NCBI RefSeq assembly: GCF_039909015.1
Contig: NZ_CP150919.1
Coordinates: forward strand, 2,146,501 to 2,210,500
Origin: Pseudomonas grandcourensis
GTDB taxonomy: Bacteria; Pseudomonadota; Gammaproteobacteria; Pseudomonadales; Pseudomonadaceae
Direction of reading: 5' to 3'
Length of the DNA stretch: 64,000 bases
The notes beneath the pieces were generated by a model, which saw only the letters and a program-made list of their open reading frames with translations, had not been told where the DNA came from and did no database searches. Position numbers and translations under genes: made by a program. Shown piece after piece: positions 55,561-63,631 of the stretch (the first letter of the stretch is position 1; each line of letters opens with the position of its first letter).

Positions 55561-56331
55561 TCAGGATTGGGCCGCGTCGAGAAACGCCGGGCGTTCGCCC
55601 GCGCCATGCACCGCGATGTCCGCGCCGCTGACGTAATGGGCCAGCTTCGAGGCCAGGTACAGGCAGGTGTCGCCAATGTCTTCCGGGGTCGCCAGGCGTT
55701 GCAGCGGGATGGTCGCCGCCACCCGGGCAATGCCCGCGTCGTCACCATAATGCATGGCCGCCTGCTCGGTGAGAATCAGCCCGGCGGTGACGGCGTTGAC
55801 CCGCACCTTCGGCGCCCATTCCACCGCCAGCGAAGTGGTCAGGTTCAGCAGACCGGCCTTGGCCGCGCCATAAGCGGCGGTGCCGGGGGAAGGGCGGGTG
55901 GCGCTGACGCTGCAGATGTTGATGATCGCGCCGCCGTCGACCTGGGCCTGCATCACCTGGTTGGCCTGCTGGCACAGGTTCAGTGGCGCAATCAGGTTCA
56001 AACGGATGATTGCCTCGCTGAAACGCGGCGAGGCGGTGGCCGCGTCGGCATTCGGCGAACCGCCGGCGTTGTTGACCAACACGTCCAGACGACCGAATCG
56101 CTCGACGATTTGCGCGATCAAGCGCCCGGATTGCTCGACATCCCGCAGGTCACAGGGCAGGAACAGCGCCTCGCGCCCGGCGCTGGCCGGCAGGGTTGGC
56201 GGGGCTTCGCGACCGCAGATCACCACTTCGGCGCCACAGTCGAGGAAGCGCTGGCTGATGCCGCGCCCGACACCTTTGCCACCGCCGGTGACCAGTACCA
56301 CTTTGCCGCGAAAGTCCATCGGATCAAGCAT
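55561..56331 (-). CDS. Short-chain dehydrogenase/reductase
   Basis: 256 residues. NAD(P)-binding VTGGGKGVGRGISQRF, NNAG (LVNNAGGSP), Ser in CSVSATRP and Tyr-x-x-x-Lys (AYGAAKAG) are present. Substrate not deducible; hydroxysteroid dehydrogenase is a reasonable idea given the cluster. The start at 56331 (MLDPMDFRGK) has AGAGA upstream; a later ATG (MDFRGK) is possible. Divergent from the tesD-type gene with a candidate operator between them. Confidence 0.83.
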   Translation of the reverse strand: MLDPMDFRGKVVLVTGGGKGVGRGISQRFLDCGAEVVICGREAPPTLPASAGREALFLPCDLRDVEQSGRLIAQIVERFGRLDVLVNNAGGSPNADAATASPRFSEAIIRLNLIAPLNLCQQANQVMQAQVDGGAIINICSVSATRPSPGTAAYGAAKAGLLNLTTSLAVEWAPKVRVNAVTAGLILTEQAAMHYGDDAGIARVAATIPLQRLATPEDIGDTCLYLASKLAHYVSGADIAVHGAGERPAFLDAAQS

Positions 56332-56395
56332 GGGAATTCTCTTTTTGTCGCTCGGGAATGCCGTCGATGCTAGGTCCGCAGCCTTGCGCCGGCCA

Positions 56396-56411
56396 ACGTC
56401 CAAAGGGACTA
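56396..56411. promoter_or_regulatory. Candidate steroid-regulon operator 2
   Basis: ACGTCC-AAAG-GGACTA in the divergent gap between the SDR gene (65 bp away) and the meta-cleavage operon (79 bp away). Fits the five-site consensus TCGTCC-GAAT-GGAC[G/T]A. Confidence 0.5.
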
Positions 56412-56489
56412 GGTAGTCTTGTCGGACGATGTTGCGCACCCGGCCCCTCGGAATAATCCGACTACAACAACAGGCCGGGAGGACACCTT

Positions 56490-57332
56490 ATGGGCGCTTC
56501 AGCGCAAGGGCACTTCGTTACGCTGCCGGATGGTTTGCAGCTGCACTACAAAGACATCGGCGGGCAAGACACCGGTAACGGCGAACCGGTGATTTTCATC
56601 CATGGCAGCGGGCCGGGCGCCAGCGGTCACAGCAACTTCAAGCAGAACTACCCTGTGTTCGCCGAGGCCGGTTATCGGGTGATCGTCCCGGATTTGCCGG
56701 GCTACGGCGCTTCGGACAAACCCGACACCCTCTACACCCTGGACTTCTTTGTCGCAGCGCTGAGCGGTTTGCTCGACGCCCTCGACATCCAGCGCTGCGT
56801 GCTGGTCGGCAACTCCCTGGGCGGCGCGATCGCGATCAAACTCGCCCTCGACCAACCGCAGCGTGTCAGCCGTCTGGTGCTGATGGCCCCCGGTGGCCTG
56901 ATGGAAAAGGAACAGTATTACCTGCAGATGGAAGGCATCCAGAAAATGGGCGCGGCTTTCGCCAAGGGCGAGCTGAATGACGCGGCGGGCATGCGTCGTT
57001 TGCTGGCGTTGCAACTGTTCGATGAAAGCCTGATCAGCGATGAAACGGTCAACGAGCGCGTGGCGGTGGTGCAACAGCAACCGGTGTGTGTGCTGTCGAC
57101 CATGCAGGTACCGAACATGACGTCGCGCCTAGGCGAATTGCAGTGTCCGATCCTCGGTTTTTGGGGCATGAACGACAAGTTCTGCCCGTCCTCCGGTGCC
57201 CAGACCATGCTTGAAAACTGCTCCGGCATCCGTTTTGTGATGCTCAGCGAGTGCGGGCATTGGGTCCAGGTCGAGCACCGTGACTTTTTCAACCGCCAGT
57301 GCCTGGCGTTTCTTCAGGAGGCCCGCGGATGA
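56490..57332 (+). CDS. tesD: Meta-cleavage product hydrolase (TesD/HsaD type)
   Basis: 280 residues, alpha/beta-hydrolase. Oxyanion HGSGPGASGHSNF, nucleophile Ser109 in GNSLGGA, Asp229 and His257 (ECGHWVQVEH) complete the triad and the MhpC/BphD/HsaD signature. It splits the ring-opened steroid A-ring (4,9-DSHA type) into a hydroxydienoic acid and the remaining rings. First gene of a four-gene operon with the hydratase, dehydrogenase and aldolase. Steroid specificity is inferred from ksi and kshA in the cluster; by sequence alone another aromatic substrate is possible. Confidence 0.87.
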   Translation: MGASAQGHFVTLPDGLQLHYKDIGGQDTGNGEPVIFIHGSGPGASGHSNFKQNYPVFAEAGYRVIVPDLPGYGASDKPDTLYTLDFFVAALSGLLDALDIQRCVLVGNSLGGAIAIKLALDQPQRVSRLVLMAPGGLMEKEQYYLQMEGIQKMGAAFAKGELNDAAGMRRLLALQLFDESLISDETVNERVAVVQQQPVCVLSTMQVPNMTSRLGELQCPILGFWGMNDKFCPSSGAQTMLENCSGIRFVMLSECGHWVQVEHRDFFNRQCLAFLQEARG

Positions 57333-58120
57333 GCGTGCAATTGCGCCGTGAGTTCGGCGAAGAGCTTTATCAGGCGCTGCTCAACGGCTCCACCCTGGCG
57401 CCGCTGACCGAGCGCTGGCCGTCGATCAGTATCGAAGATGCTTACCACATTTCCCTGTACGCCATTGAGCGGCGGGTGGCGGCCGGTGACCAGATCGTCG
57501 GCAAGAAAATCGGTGTGACCTCGGCGGCGGTGCAGCAGATGCTCAACGTGCATCAGCCGGATTTCGGCTTCATCACGCGGCAGATGTCGTTCGATGACGA
57601 TGCGCAAATTTCCCTGTCCGCCAACAAACTGATCCAGCCCCGTGCCGAAGGCGAGATCGCCTTCAAGCTCAAGCATGACCTGGTCGGCCCCGGCATCACC
57701 GAGGCCGACGTGCTGGCCGCCACCGAATACGTGATGCCGTGCTTCGAGATCGTCGACTCACGGATTCACGACTGGCGCATCCGCATCCAGGACACCGTGG
57801 CCGACAACGCCTCTTGCGGCGTGTTCGTGCTGGGCGACAGCCAGGTCGACCCGCGCGAGCTGGACCTGCCGAACTTGCGCATGCGTGTGTTCAAGAACGG
57901 TGAACCCCTGAGCGAAGGCCTGGGTTCGGCGGTGCAGGGCAACCCGCTGACCGCCGTGGCCTGGCTGGCCAACACCCTGGGCGCCTTCGGCATTCCCTTC
58001 AAAGCCGGGGAAATCATCCTGTCCGGCTCGCTGGTGCCGCTGGAACCGGCCCGTGCCGGCGACCGTTTTGAATTGACCATTGATGGCCTGGGCAGTGCCC
58101 GGGTGTCTTTCTGCGCCTGA
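57329..58120 (+). CDS. tesE: 2-hydroxypenta-2,4-dienoate hydratase family (TesE)
   Basis: 263 residues. GKKIGVTSAAVQQMLNVHQPDFG and EGEIAFKLKHDLVGPGIT (metal-binding Glu-x-Glu region), then EIVDSRIHDW are hallmark blocks of MhpD/DmpE enzymes. It adds water to the dienoate from the hydrolase, giving a 4-hydroxy-2-oxo acid. Its start overlaps the hydrolase stop (ATGA), with a good CAGGAGG site inside the upstream gene. Confidence 0.9.
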   Translation: MSVQLRREFGEELYQALLNGSTLAPLTERWPSISIEDAYHISLYAIERRVAAGDQIVGKKIGVTSAAVQQMLNVHQPDFGFITRQMSFDDDAQISLSANKLIQPRAEGEIAFKLKHDLVGPGITEADVLAATEYVMPCFEIVDSRIHDWRIRIQDTVADNASCGVFVLGDSQVDPRELDLPNLRMRVFKNGEPLSEGLGSAVQGNPLTAVAWLANTLGAFGIPFKAGEIILSGSLVPLEPARAGDRFELTIDGLGSARVSFCA

Positions 58121-58138
58121 CTTTTGGAGTTTGACCCA

Positions 58139-59047
58139 ATGAGCAAAAAACTCAGAGCGGCCATTATCGGCCCGGGCAACATCGGCACCGATCTGCTGAT
58201 GAAAATGTGCCGATCGGAATGGATCGAGCCGGTGTGGATGGTGGGCGTCGACCCTGAATCCGAGGGCCTGAAACGTGCTCGGGAAATGGGCATCAAAACC
58301 ACCGCCGGTGGTGTCGACGGCTTGCTGCCTCACGTCCTCGACGATGACATTCGCATTGCCTTCGATGCCACCTCGGCCTACGTGCATGCGGAAAACAGCC
58401 GCAAGCTCAACGAGCTGGGTGTGATCATGATCGACCTCACGCCGGCGGCCATCGGCCCGTTCTGCGTGCCGCCGGTCAACCTCAAGGAGCACGCGTCGAG
58501 CCTGGCGATGAACGTCAACATGGTCACCTGCGGTGGCCAGGCGACCATCCCGATGGTGGCGGCAGTGTCGCGGGTGCAGCCGGTGAGCTACGGTGAAATC
58601 GTGGCCACGGTGTCCTCCGGTTCGGTAGGCCCCGGTACGCGGCAGAACATCGACGAATTCACCCGCACCACCGCCGGGGCGGTGGAGAAGATCGGCGGTG
58701 CCCGACGCGGCAAGGCGATCATCGTGATCAACCCGGCCGAGCCGCCGTTGATGATGCGCGACACCATCCACTGCCTGACCGATGACGAGCCGAACCAGGA
58801 CGCGATCCGCACTTCGGTGCTGGAGATGGTCCGCGAAGTGCAGCGCTATGTGCCCGGCTACAAGCTGATCAACGGGCCGGTGTTCGACGGGCGCAAGGTG
58901 TCGATTTTCATCGAGGTCGAAGGCCTCGGCGATTTCCTGCCAAAGTCCGCCGGCAACCTCGACATCATGACCGCCGCCGGATTGCGCACGGCCGAGATGT
59001 TCGCCGAAGAAGCCCACAAGGGCACCCTGCAACTGCCTGCCCGTTGA
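58139..59047 (+). CDS. tesF: Acylating acetaldehyde/propanal dehydrogenase (TesF)
   Basis: 302 residues. NAD-binding [15 protein letters not shown] and catalytic Cys131 in [13 protein letters not shown], as in MhpF/DmpF. It converts the aldehyde released by the aldolase into acyl-CoA, and in this family the two proteins form a channelling complex. Start at 58139 after TTTTGGAG; a TTG at 58124 is less likely. Same operon. Confidence 0.93.
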   Translation: MSKKLRAAIIGPGNIGTDLLMKMCRSEWIEPVWMVGVDPESEGLKRAREMGIKTTAGGVDGLLPHVLDDDIRIAFDATSAYVHAENSRKLNELGVIMIDLTPAAIGPFCVPPVNLKEHASSLAMNVNMVTCGGQATIPMVAAVSRVQPVSYGEIVATVSSGSVGPGTRQNIDEFTRTTAGAVEKIGGARRGKAIIVINPAEPPLMMRDTIHCLTDDEPNQDAIRTSVLEMVREVQRYVPGYKLINGPVFDGRKVSIFIEVEGLGDFLPKSAGNLDIMTAAGLRTAEMFAEEAHKGTLQLPAR

Positions 59048-59060
59048 GTGGAGAATCTCT

Positions 59061-60095
59061 ATGAATTTGCAAGGTAAGAGCATCCGTCTGCATGACATGA
59101 GCCTGCGCGACGGCATGCACGCCAAACAGCACCAGATCAGTATCGAACAAATGGTCTCGGTGGCCACCGGCCTCGATGCGGCCGGTGTGCCGCTGATCGA
59201 AATCACCCACGGCGATGGCCTGGGCGGCGCGTCGCTGAACTACGGCTTTCCGGCCCACAGTGACGAGGAATACTTCGCTGCGGTGATTCCGCAGATGAAA
59301 CAGGCCAAGGTTTCGGCCCTGTTGTTGCCGGGGATCGGTACCCTCGATCACCTGAAAATGGCCCATGAACACGGTGTGTCGACGATTCGCGTTGCCACTC
59401 ACTGCACCGAAGCGGACGTGTCCGGCCAGCACATCGGCATGTCGGCGAAGATGGGCCTGGACACCGTCGGCTTCCTGATGATGGCGCATATGGTCAGCCC
59501 GGAGAAGCTGCTGGAGCAGGCGCGCCTGATGGAAAGCTACGGCGCCAATTGCATCTACTGCACCGACTCGGCCGGCTACATGCTGCCCGATGAAGTGACG
59601 CAAAAGATCGGGGCCCTGCGTGCCGGGCTGAACGCCGGGACCGAGGTCGGTTTCCACGGCCACCACAACATGGGCATGGCCATCGCCAACTCCCTGGCCG
59701 CCATCGAGGCCGGCGCTGCACGGATCGACGGCTCGGTTGCGGGCCTTGGCGCGGGGGCGGGCAATACGCCGCTGGAAGTGTTCGTCGCGGTGCTGGAGCG
59801 CATGGGCGTCAACAGTGGCGTGGATCTGTACAAGATCATGGACGTGGCCGAAGACCTGGTGGTGCCGATGATGGACCAGCCGATCCGCCTCGACCGCGAT
59901 GCGCTGACACTCGGTTACGCCGGGGTCTACAGTTCGTTCCTGTTGTTCGCCAAGCGCGCCGAGCAGAAGTACGGCATCGCTGCTCGCGAGTTGCTGGTGG
60001 AGCTGGGCCGACGCGGAACCGTGGGTGGTCAGGAAGACATGATCGAAGACCTGGCGCTGACCCTGTCGCGGGCCAGGGGTGTACTGCCTACCTGA
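59061..60095 (+). CDS. tesG: 4-hydroxy-2-oxovalerate aldolase (TesG)
   Basis: 344 residues, DRE-TIM metallolyase. [16 protein letters not shown] holds the Arg-Asp pair (R-D-G), and [23 protein letters not shown] the metal-binding His pair. It cleaves the 4-hydroxy-2-oxo acid into pyruvate and an aldehyde passed to TesF. Last gene of the operon; a strong terminator follows 14 bp later. Confidence 0.93.
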   Translation: MNLQGKSIRLHDMSLRDGMHAKQHQISIEQMVSVATGLDAAGVPLIEITHGDGLGGASLNYGFPAHSDEEYFAAVIPQMKQAKVSALLLPGIGTLDHLKMAHEHGVSTIRVATHCTEADVSGQHIGMSAKMGLDTVGFLMMAHMVSPEKLLEQARLMESYGANCIYCTDSAGYMLPDEVTQKIGALRAGLNAGTEVGFHGHHNMGMAIANSLAAIEAGAARIDGSVAGLGAGAGNTPLEVFVAVLERMGVNSGVDLYKIMDVAEDLVVPMMDQPIRLDRDALTLGYAGVYSSFLLFAKRAEQKYGIAARELLVELGRRGTVGGQEDMIEDLALTLSRARGVLPT

Positions 60096-60109
60096 TTATT
60101 GCGGCCACG

Positions 60110-60138
60110 AAAAAACCACCGGAACCGGTGGTTTTTTT
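60110..60138. terminator. Bidirectional intrinsic terminator
   Basis: AAAAAACCACC, then a GGAACCGG-centred hairpin and GGTGGTTTTTTT form a strong stem-loop with A/T tracts on both sides. It ends the aldolase operon and the convergent small gene. Confidence 0.92.
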
Positions 60139-60158
60139 ATGGCCGGTGGAAACCGTGC

Positions 60159-60326
60159 TCAAGGCAGCAGGTTGCGTACCACGGGCGGATAGCAATTGAT
60201 CGCCGTGCTCGAACAGCTGAAGTAGGCGGTGGTCGGTCGGTAGGCTTCGTTCTTGAACAGCTGGCACAGACTGGTGGAAGCACCCGCACAGAGGATGATG
60301 AACAGAGCACAAGTAGATTTGCGCAT
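60159..60326 (-). CDS. Small exported Cys-containing protein, unknown
   Basis: 55 residues from the ATG at 60326. An N-terminal signal-like segment (KSTCALFIILCAGASTS) is followed by a short mature part with three Cys (21, 38, 45) and RPTTAYFSCSSTAINCYPP. No family recognised. Support for a real gene: it ends 20 bp before a bidirectional terminator and has candidate regulon operator 3 about 64 bp upstream. The ribosome site is weak. Probably a periplasmic or outer-membrane-associated peptide expressed with the steroid genes. Confidence 0.5.
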   Translation of the reverse strand: MRKSTCALFIILCAGASTSLCQLFKNEAYRPTTAYFSCSSTAINCYPPVVRNLLP

Positions 60327-60389
60327 GATGAGTCTCGACACGGTTTTATTGTTGTAGAGACAGGTTATGGCGGCGGTTCGCCAGTGGCT

Positions 60390-60405
60390 TCGTCCGAATG
60401 GACTA
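60390..60405 (-). promoter_or_regulatory. Candidate steroid-regulon operator 3
   Basis: TCGTCC-GAAT-GGACTA, one base from the consensus dyad, 64 bp upstream of the 55-residue protein gene. Confidence 0.5.
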
Positions 60406-60434
60406 GATGATCGATTTGAAGCAGTCCCGTCGCC

Positions 60435-60524
60435 TGTGGGAGCGAGCTTGCTCGCGATGGCGGTGTGTCAGGCGAAGCAGATGCTGGATGTGCCGGCCTC
60501 ATCGCGAGCAGGCTCGCTCCTACA
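60435..60524. repeat. REPIN with arms of two sub-types
   Basis: Left arm TGTGGGAGCGAGCTTGCTCG (GTGGGAGC type), right arm complement of TGTAGGAGCGAGCCTGCTCG (GTAGGAGC type). A mixed doublet between the small gene and the NUDIX gene. Confidence 0.8.
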
Positions 60525-60538
60525 GGTTTTGTGTGGTG

Positions 60539-61087
60539 TCAGGTGCGTCGGGCGAGGGCGCCCATGGCCATGAACAAGGCCGCAATCGCCCGGGCTTCAT
60601 GCAGTTCGCCACGGGCCACCAGTTCGGGGATCTGCGCCAGAGGTACGCGCAGGCATTCCAGGGGTTCGGGTTCGTCGCCTTCAAGTTGGCAGGGGCTCAG
60701 TTGTTCGGCCAGCACCACCCGGTAGCGATGGCACAGGTGCCCTGGTGCCAGTGTCAGCTCGCCCAGTTCGGTGAGGCGGGCGGCGCGCATGCCGACTTCT
60801 TCGCTCAGCTCGCGCTGCGCCGCCTGCAAATAGTCTTCATCGGGCTCGGCGCCGCCTTTGGGCAGGCCGAGAATGGTTTTTTCCACACCGACCGCGTATT
60901 CGCGCACCAGCAGTACATGCTCTGGATCGGGCATCGCCACCAGCATCACCGAGCGATAACCGGTGCCGCGCAGGCGTTCGTAGACCCGCTGCTGGCCGTT
61001 GCTGAATTGCAGGTGCAGGGCTTCGATCTGAAAGTGGCCGCTTTGTGCCAGCAGTTCAGTCTTGAGGATGGTTGGGCAGTTGCGCAT
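60539..61087 (-). CDS. NudE-like NUDIX hydrolase
   Basis: 182 residues. The NUDIX box reads GGAEPDEDYLQAAQRELSEEVG, with LVREYAVGVEKTILGLPKG before it and LEGDEPEPL after it, the NudE pattern (hydrolysis of ADP-ribose, Ap3A, NADH). In many proteobacteria nudE is paired with cysQ; here it stands in the steroid cluster with a candidate regulon operator 56 bp upstream, so it may be a dedicated paralogue. The start at 61087 was preferred to a longer frame. Confidence 0.82.
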   Translation of the reverse strand: MRNCPTILKTELLAQSGHFQIEALHLQFSNGQQRVYERLRGTGYRSVMLVAMPDPEHVLLVREYAVGVEKTILGLPKGGAEPDEDYLQAAQRELSEEVGMRAARLTELGELTLAPGHLCHRYRVVLAEQLSPCQLEGDEPEPLECLRVPLAQIPELVARGELHEARAIAALFMAMGALARRT

Positions 61088-61143
61088 GGGGCAGTCCCCT
61101 GTTTGGGATAAAGACACTGTGCGCTGTACAACGGGGGCCGCCA

Positions 61144-61159
61144 TCGTCCGAGCGGACGA
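61144..61159 (-). promoter_or_regulatory. Candidate steroid-regulon operator 4
   Basis: TCGTCC-GAGC-GGACGA, a perfect 6-bp dyad in the 87-bp gap upstream of the NudE-like gene, just past the 3' end of the LuxR-type gene. Confidence 0.5.
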
Positions 61160-61174
61160 GGGCGGCAATGACGG

Positions 61175-62305
61175 TTAACCGAGGGTCGCCACGCTGCGCA
61201 GGATCAGGCGCACCAGCATGGTCTGGCGGGTCACGCCGGTCTTGGAGAAGGTCGAGCGCAGGTGTGCCCGCGAGGTGTTGCGGCTGATGCCCAGCTCTTC
61301 CGACGCTTCGTCGAGGGTCAAGCCGTTGGCCAGCAGCATCGCCAGCTGGGTTTCCGCCGGGGTGAAGTCGAACAGCGCGCGAACGATTTCCTGCGGTGCG
61401 GTGGACTGTTGTTCCGGGTCGCTGATGAAAATCACCACGGTCGGGCACTGCTTGCCTTCGCTCCAGTCGGTCAAAGGCACCGAGCGTACGATGATCCCCA
61501 GGTCCGCTTTCCCGGACGGCCTCTGCACGCGCAGGGCTTCGACCACCGACGGGTTGCTGCTCTTTTGCGACAGCAGCGACTGCTTGACCAGGCGGCGGAA
61601 CTCCTGGGTGTCCCTGGCCGTACCGACCTGCAGGCCATCGTTGACCAGTTTGATGCCGTCCTTTTCCTGGATCAGCCGGTCGGCGACCTGGTTGGTCTGC
61701 AGCACCTTGCCGGACTCGTCGAGGATGATCGTGCCGACCGCCATCTGGTTCACCGCGCCGGCGTACAGGTTGCGCTCGGCTTCGATGCGGTTGAGTTGCA
61801 TGTGGATCTTGATCGAACGTTCCAGGTGCGCAATGAAATGCGTGAGCATGGCCTTTTCTTCATTGCCGAAAGGCTTGTCGTCACGCCCACGGCTGATGCG
61901 AATGCGGCACTGGGCGCCGTCGACGGTGTTGATGTCGGCACCGAGGATGTGGAACACGTCCACCGGTTCAAGGAAGTTCTTGTAGAACTCGGAATTCTGC
62001 CAGTCGTCGTTGGAGACAAACTCGGCGAGGGTCACGACCTGGCGGTTGGGCAGATCGACAAATGGATCCAGGCTGAAAAAGTGTTTGTTGTACGACGCGG
62101 TCGCCTCGGTCGAGGTGCCGGTGGTGTTGACCATCAGGCCGTCCACGTGGGCGCTGGGCGGACGCAGGATGAAGGTCACGTACTTGCTGTTCAGATGCAC
62201 ATTGAGCTGATTGAGAAAAGTCGCCCAGGGAATGGTTTCCAGCGGCCCCTGATAGAGGTTGCCGATCAAATCACTGAACGTATCGAGGCTGAGGCTCTGC
62301 TGCAT
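61175..62305 (-). CDS. LuxR-type regulator, TeiR/TesR-like
   Basis: 376 residues. A long N-terminal sensory part (helical start, then a GAF/PAS-like region around YAGAVNQMAVGTIILDESGKVLQTN) precedes a GerE helix-turn-helix at about 315-370 (LDEASEELGISRNTSRAHLRSTFSKTG). No receiver Asp, so not a classical response regulator. The layout matches TeiR/TesR, the LuxR-type activator of steroid genes in Comamonas testosteroni. Likely activates the flanking operons through the 16-bp dyads. Leftward, between the NudE-like gene and kshA. Confidence 0.78.
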   Translation of the reverse strand: MQQSLSLDTFSDLIGNLYQGPLETIPWATFLNQLNVHLNSKYVTFILRPPSAHVDGLMVNTTGTSTEATASYNKHFFSLDPFVDLPNRQVVTLAEFVSNDDWQNSEFYKNFLEPVDVFHILGADINTVDGAQCRIRISRGRDDKPFGNEEKAMLTHFIAHLERSIKIHMQLNRIEAERNLYAGAVNQMAVGTIILDESGKVLQTNQVADRLIQEKDGIKLVNDGLQVGTARDTQEFRRLVKQSLLSQKSSNPSVVEALRVQRPSGKADLGIIVRSVPLTDWSEGKQCPTVVIFISDPEQQSTAPQEIVRALFDFTPAETQLAMLLANGLTLDEASEELGISRNTSRAHLRSTFSKTGVTRQTMLVRLILRSVATLG

Positions 62306-62387
62306 AGGGAAAAACCGTTTTTATTATTAGCGTTGGCGGTGGCCGAGAATAAGCGCCGGTATCGACTCCTTGCAACGCTTGGGCTCA

Positions 62388-62417
62388 GGGCCTGACAGGC
62401 GGCTGCCGGTCAGGCCC
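62388..62417. repeat. Hairpin between kshA and the regulator gene
   Basis: A 9-bp stem GGGCCTGAC/GTCAGGCCC with a 12-base loop and no T-run, 25 bp after the kshA stop on the minus strand. It may stabilise or end the kshA transcript. Confidence 0.4.
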
Positions 62418-62441
62418 GGGGCGGGCGAAAAGCCGCTGGCG

Positions 62442-63485
62442 TCAGACCCGTTCGCTGGCGCGCACGACAAACTTCTTGTGTTCGGCAACGTCCGCCGACA
62501 GCGCCTCGACGTCGGTGTAGAACTGCTCGTACCAGCGGCGCAACTGGTAGACCGGACCGTCGCCGTCACACAGCAGCGGGTTGTCGACGCGGGTCTTGCT
62601 GTGCCAGATGGCCACGTCTTCGTAGAAGGCTGCCTGGGCCTGCGCGACGTAGGCCTTGGCCATCGCCTGGTTCTGCTCTTCGCTGAGCCCCGGGATCTTC
62701 TTCACCAGCACGCCATAGCGCAGGGTGAAACTGTCCAGATCGATCGGCACATGGCAGTTGAGCAGGATCGAGTGGATCGGCTGGCCGTTCATGGCGCCGT
62801 TCATTTCGGTGATCTGATAGGCCGGGCCGAAGTAGGTGGCTTCGGTGGTCAGCACGCTGTCACCGGACAGGCGCTCACTGCGGGCACACATGATCTGGGT
62901 GGCCAGATGGCCCTGGAAAATGTTGATGAACTCTTCGACCGGCGCGCCGTGAACGGTGCCGAAGTGCGCCATATCGGCGATGTTGTCGATCAATTCGCGG
63001 CAGTTGGTGCCAATCTGCAGCTCGGCGACTTCCCACGCCGCCCATTCGTCGTTGTAGCAGGCGTCGATGCGTGGAATGCGTTGTTCCGGCAGCGGCGGGT
63101 TGCCTTCGGGGTCGTTCCAGACGAACAGCAGCTGGTTTTCTTCCATGATCGGCCAGCTCTTGATCCTGGCCCGTGGCGGGATGCGCTTGGCATAAGGGAT
63201 GTCATCGCACACGCCATCGGCGCCCCAGCGCCAGGCGTGGAACGGGCAGCGGATCGAGTTGCCTTCGACGCAACCGGTGCTCAGGTCGGCGCCCATGTGC
63301 GGGCAGTAGCCATCAAGAATATGCAGATCGCCGTCTTCACCCTGGAACGCCACCAGACGGGTGCCGAACACCTCCAGGCGGTGGGCCTTGCCGTCGCGGT
63401 ATTGGGCGGCCAGGCCCAGGCAATGCCAGCCACGGGCGTAGCGGTCTTCCAGCAGTTTGGCTTCGATGCGGTGCAGGGTACTCAT
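62442..63485 (-). CDS. kshA: 3-ketosteroid 9-alpha-hydroxylase oxygenase KshA (Rieske)
   Basis: 347 residues from the ATG at 63485 (GGGAGA site upstream). Rieske cluster ligands are C61-P-H63 and C80-P-F-H83; the mononuclear iron site includes His174 and His179 (DMAHFGTVHG). RYARGWHCLGLAAQYRDGKA and CPFHAWRWGADGVCDDIPYA are characteristic of KshA. It hydroxylates C9 of 3-ketosteroids, which opens ring B, using electrons from a reductase (KshB) not present here. Divergent from the last SDR with operator 5 in between. Confidence 0.9.
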   Translation of the reverse strand: MSTLHRIEAKLLEDRYARGWHCLGLAAQYRDGKAHRLEVFGTRLVAFQGEDGDLHILDGYCPHMGADLSTGCVEGNSIRCPFHAWRWGADGVCDDIPYAKRIPPRARIKSWPIMEENQLLFVWNDPEGNPPLPEQRIPRIDACYNDEWAAWEVAELQIGTNCRELIDNIADMAHFGTVHGAPVEEFINIFQGHLATQIMCARSERLSGDSVLTTEATYFGPAYQITEMNGAMNGQPIHSILLNCHVPIDLDSFTLRYGVLVKKIPGLSEEQNQAMAKAYVAQAQAAFYEDVAIWHSKTRVDNPLLCDGDGPVYQLRRWYEQFYTDVEALSADVAEHKKFVVRASERV

Positions 63486-63554
63486 CTTATTATTCTCCCA
63501 AGGGATCACGGGTTTGGCGCATGTAAGGGATTCTGCCGCCCCTGTAAAAGCGGG

Positions 63555-63574
63555 CATCGTCTGAATGGACGATG
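63555..63574. promoter_or_regulatory. Candidate steroid-regulon operator 5
   Basis: CATCGTC-TGAATG-GACGATG, a perfect 7-bp dyad containing the core TCGTCT-GAAT-GGACGA. It lies 70 bp upstream of kshA and 58 bp upstream of the divergent SDR gene. Confidence 0.55.
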
Positions 63575-63631
63575 GCTGCTTCAAGTAGGCCCGCTCTACT
63601 GGCGCCATTGGACCCATGGCAGGAGTTGGCG

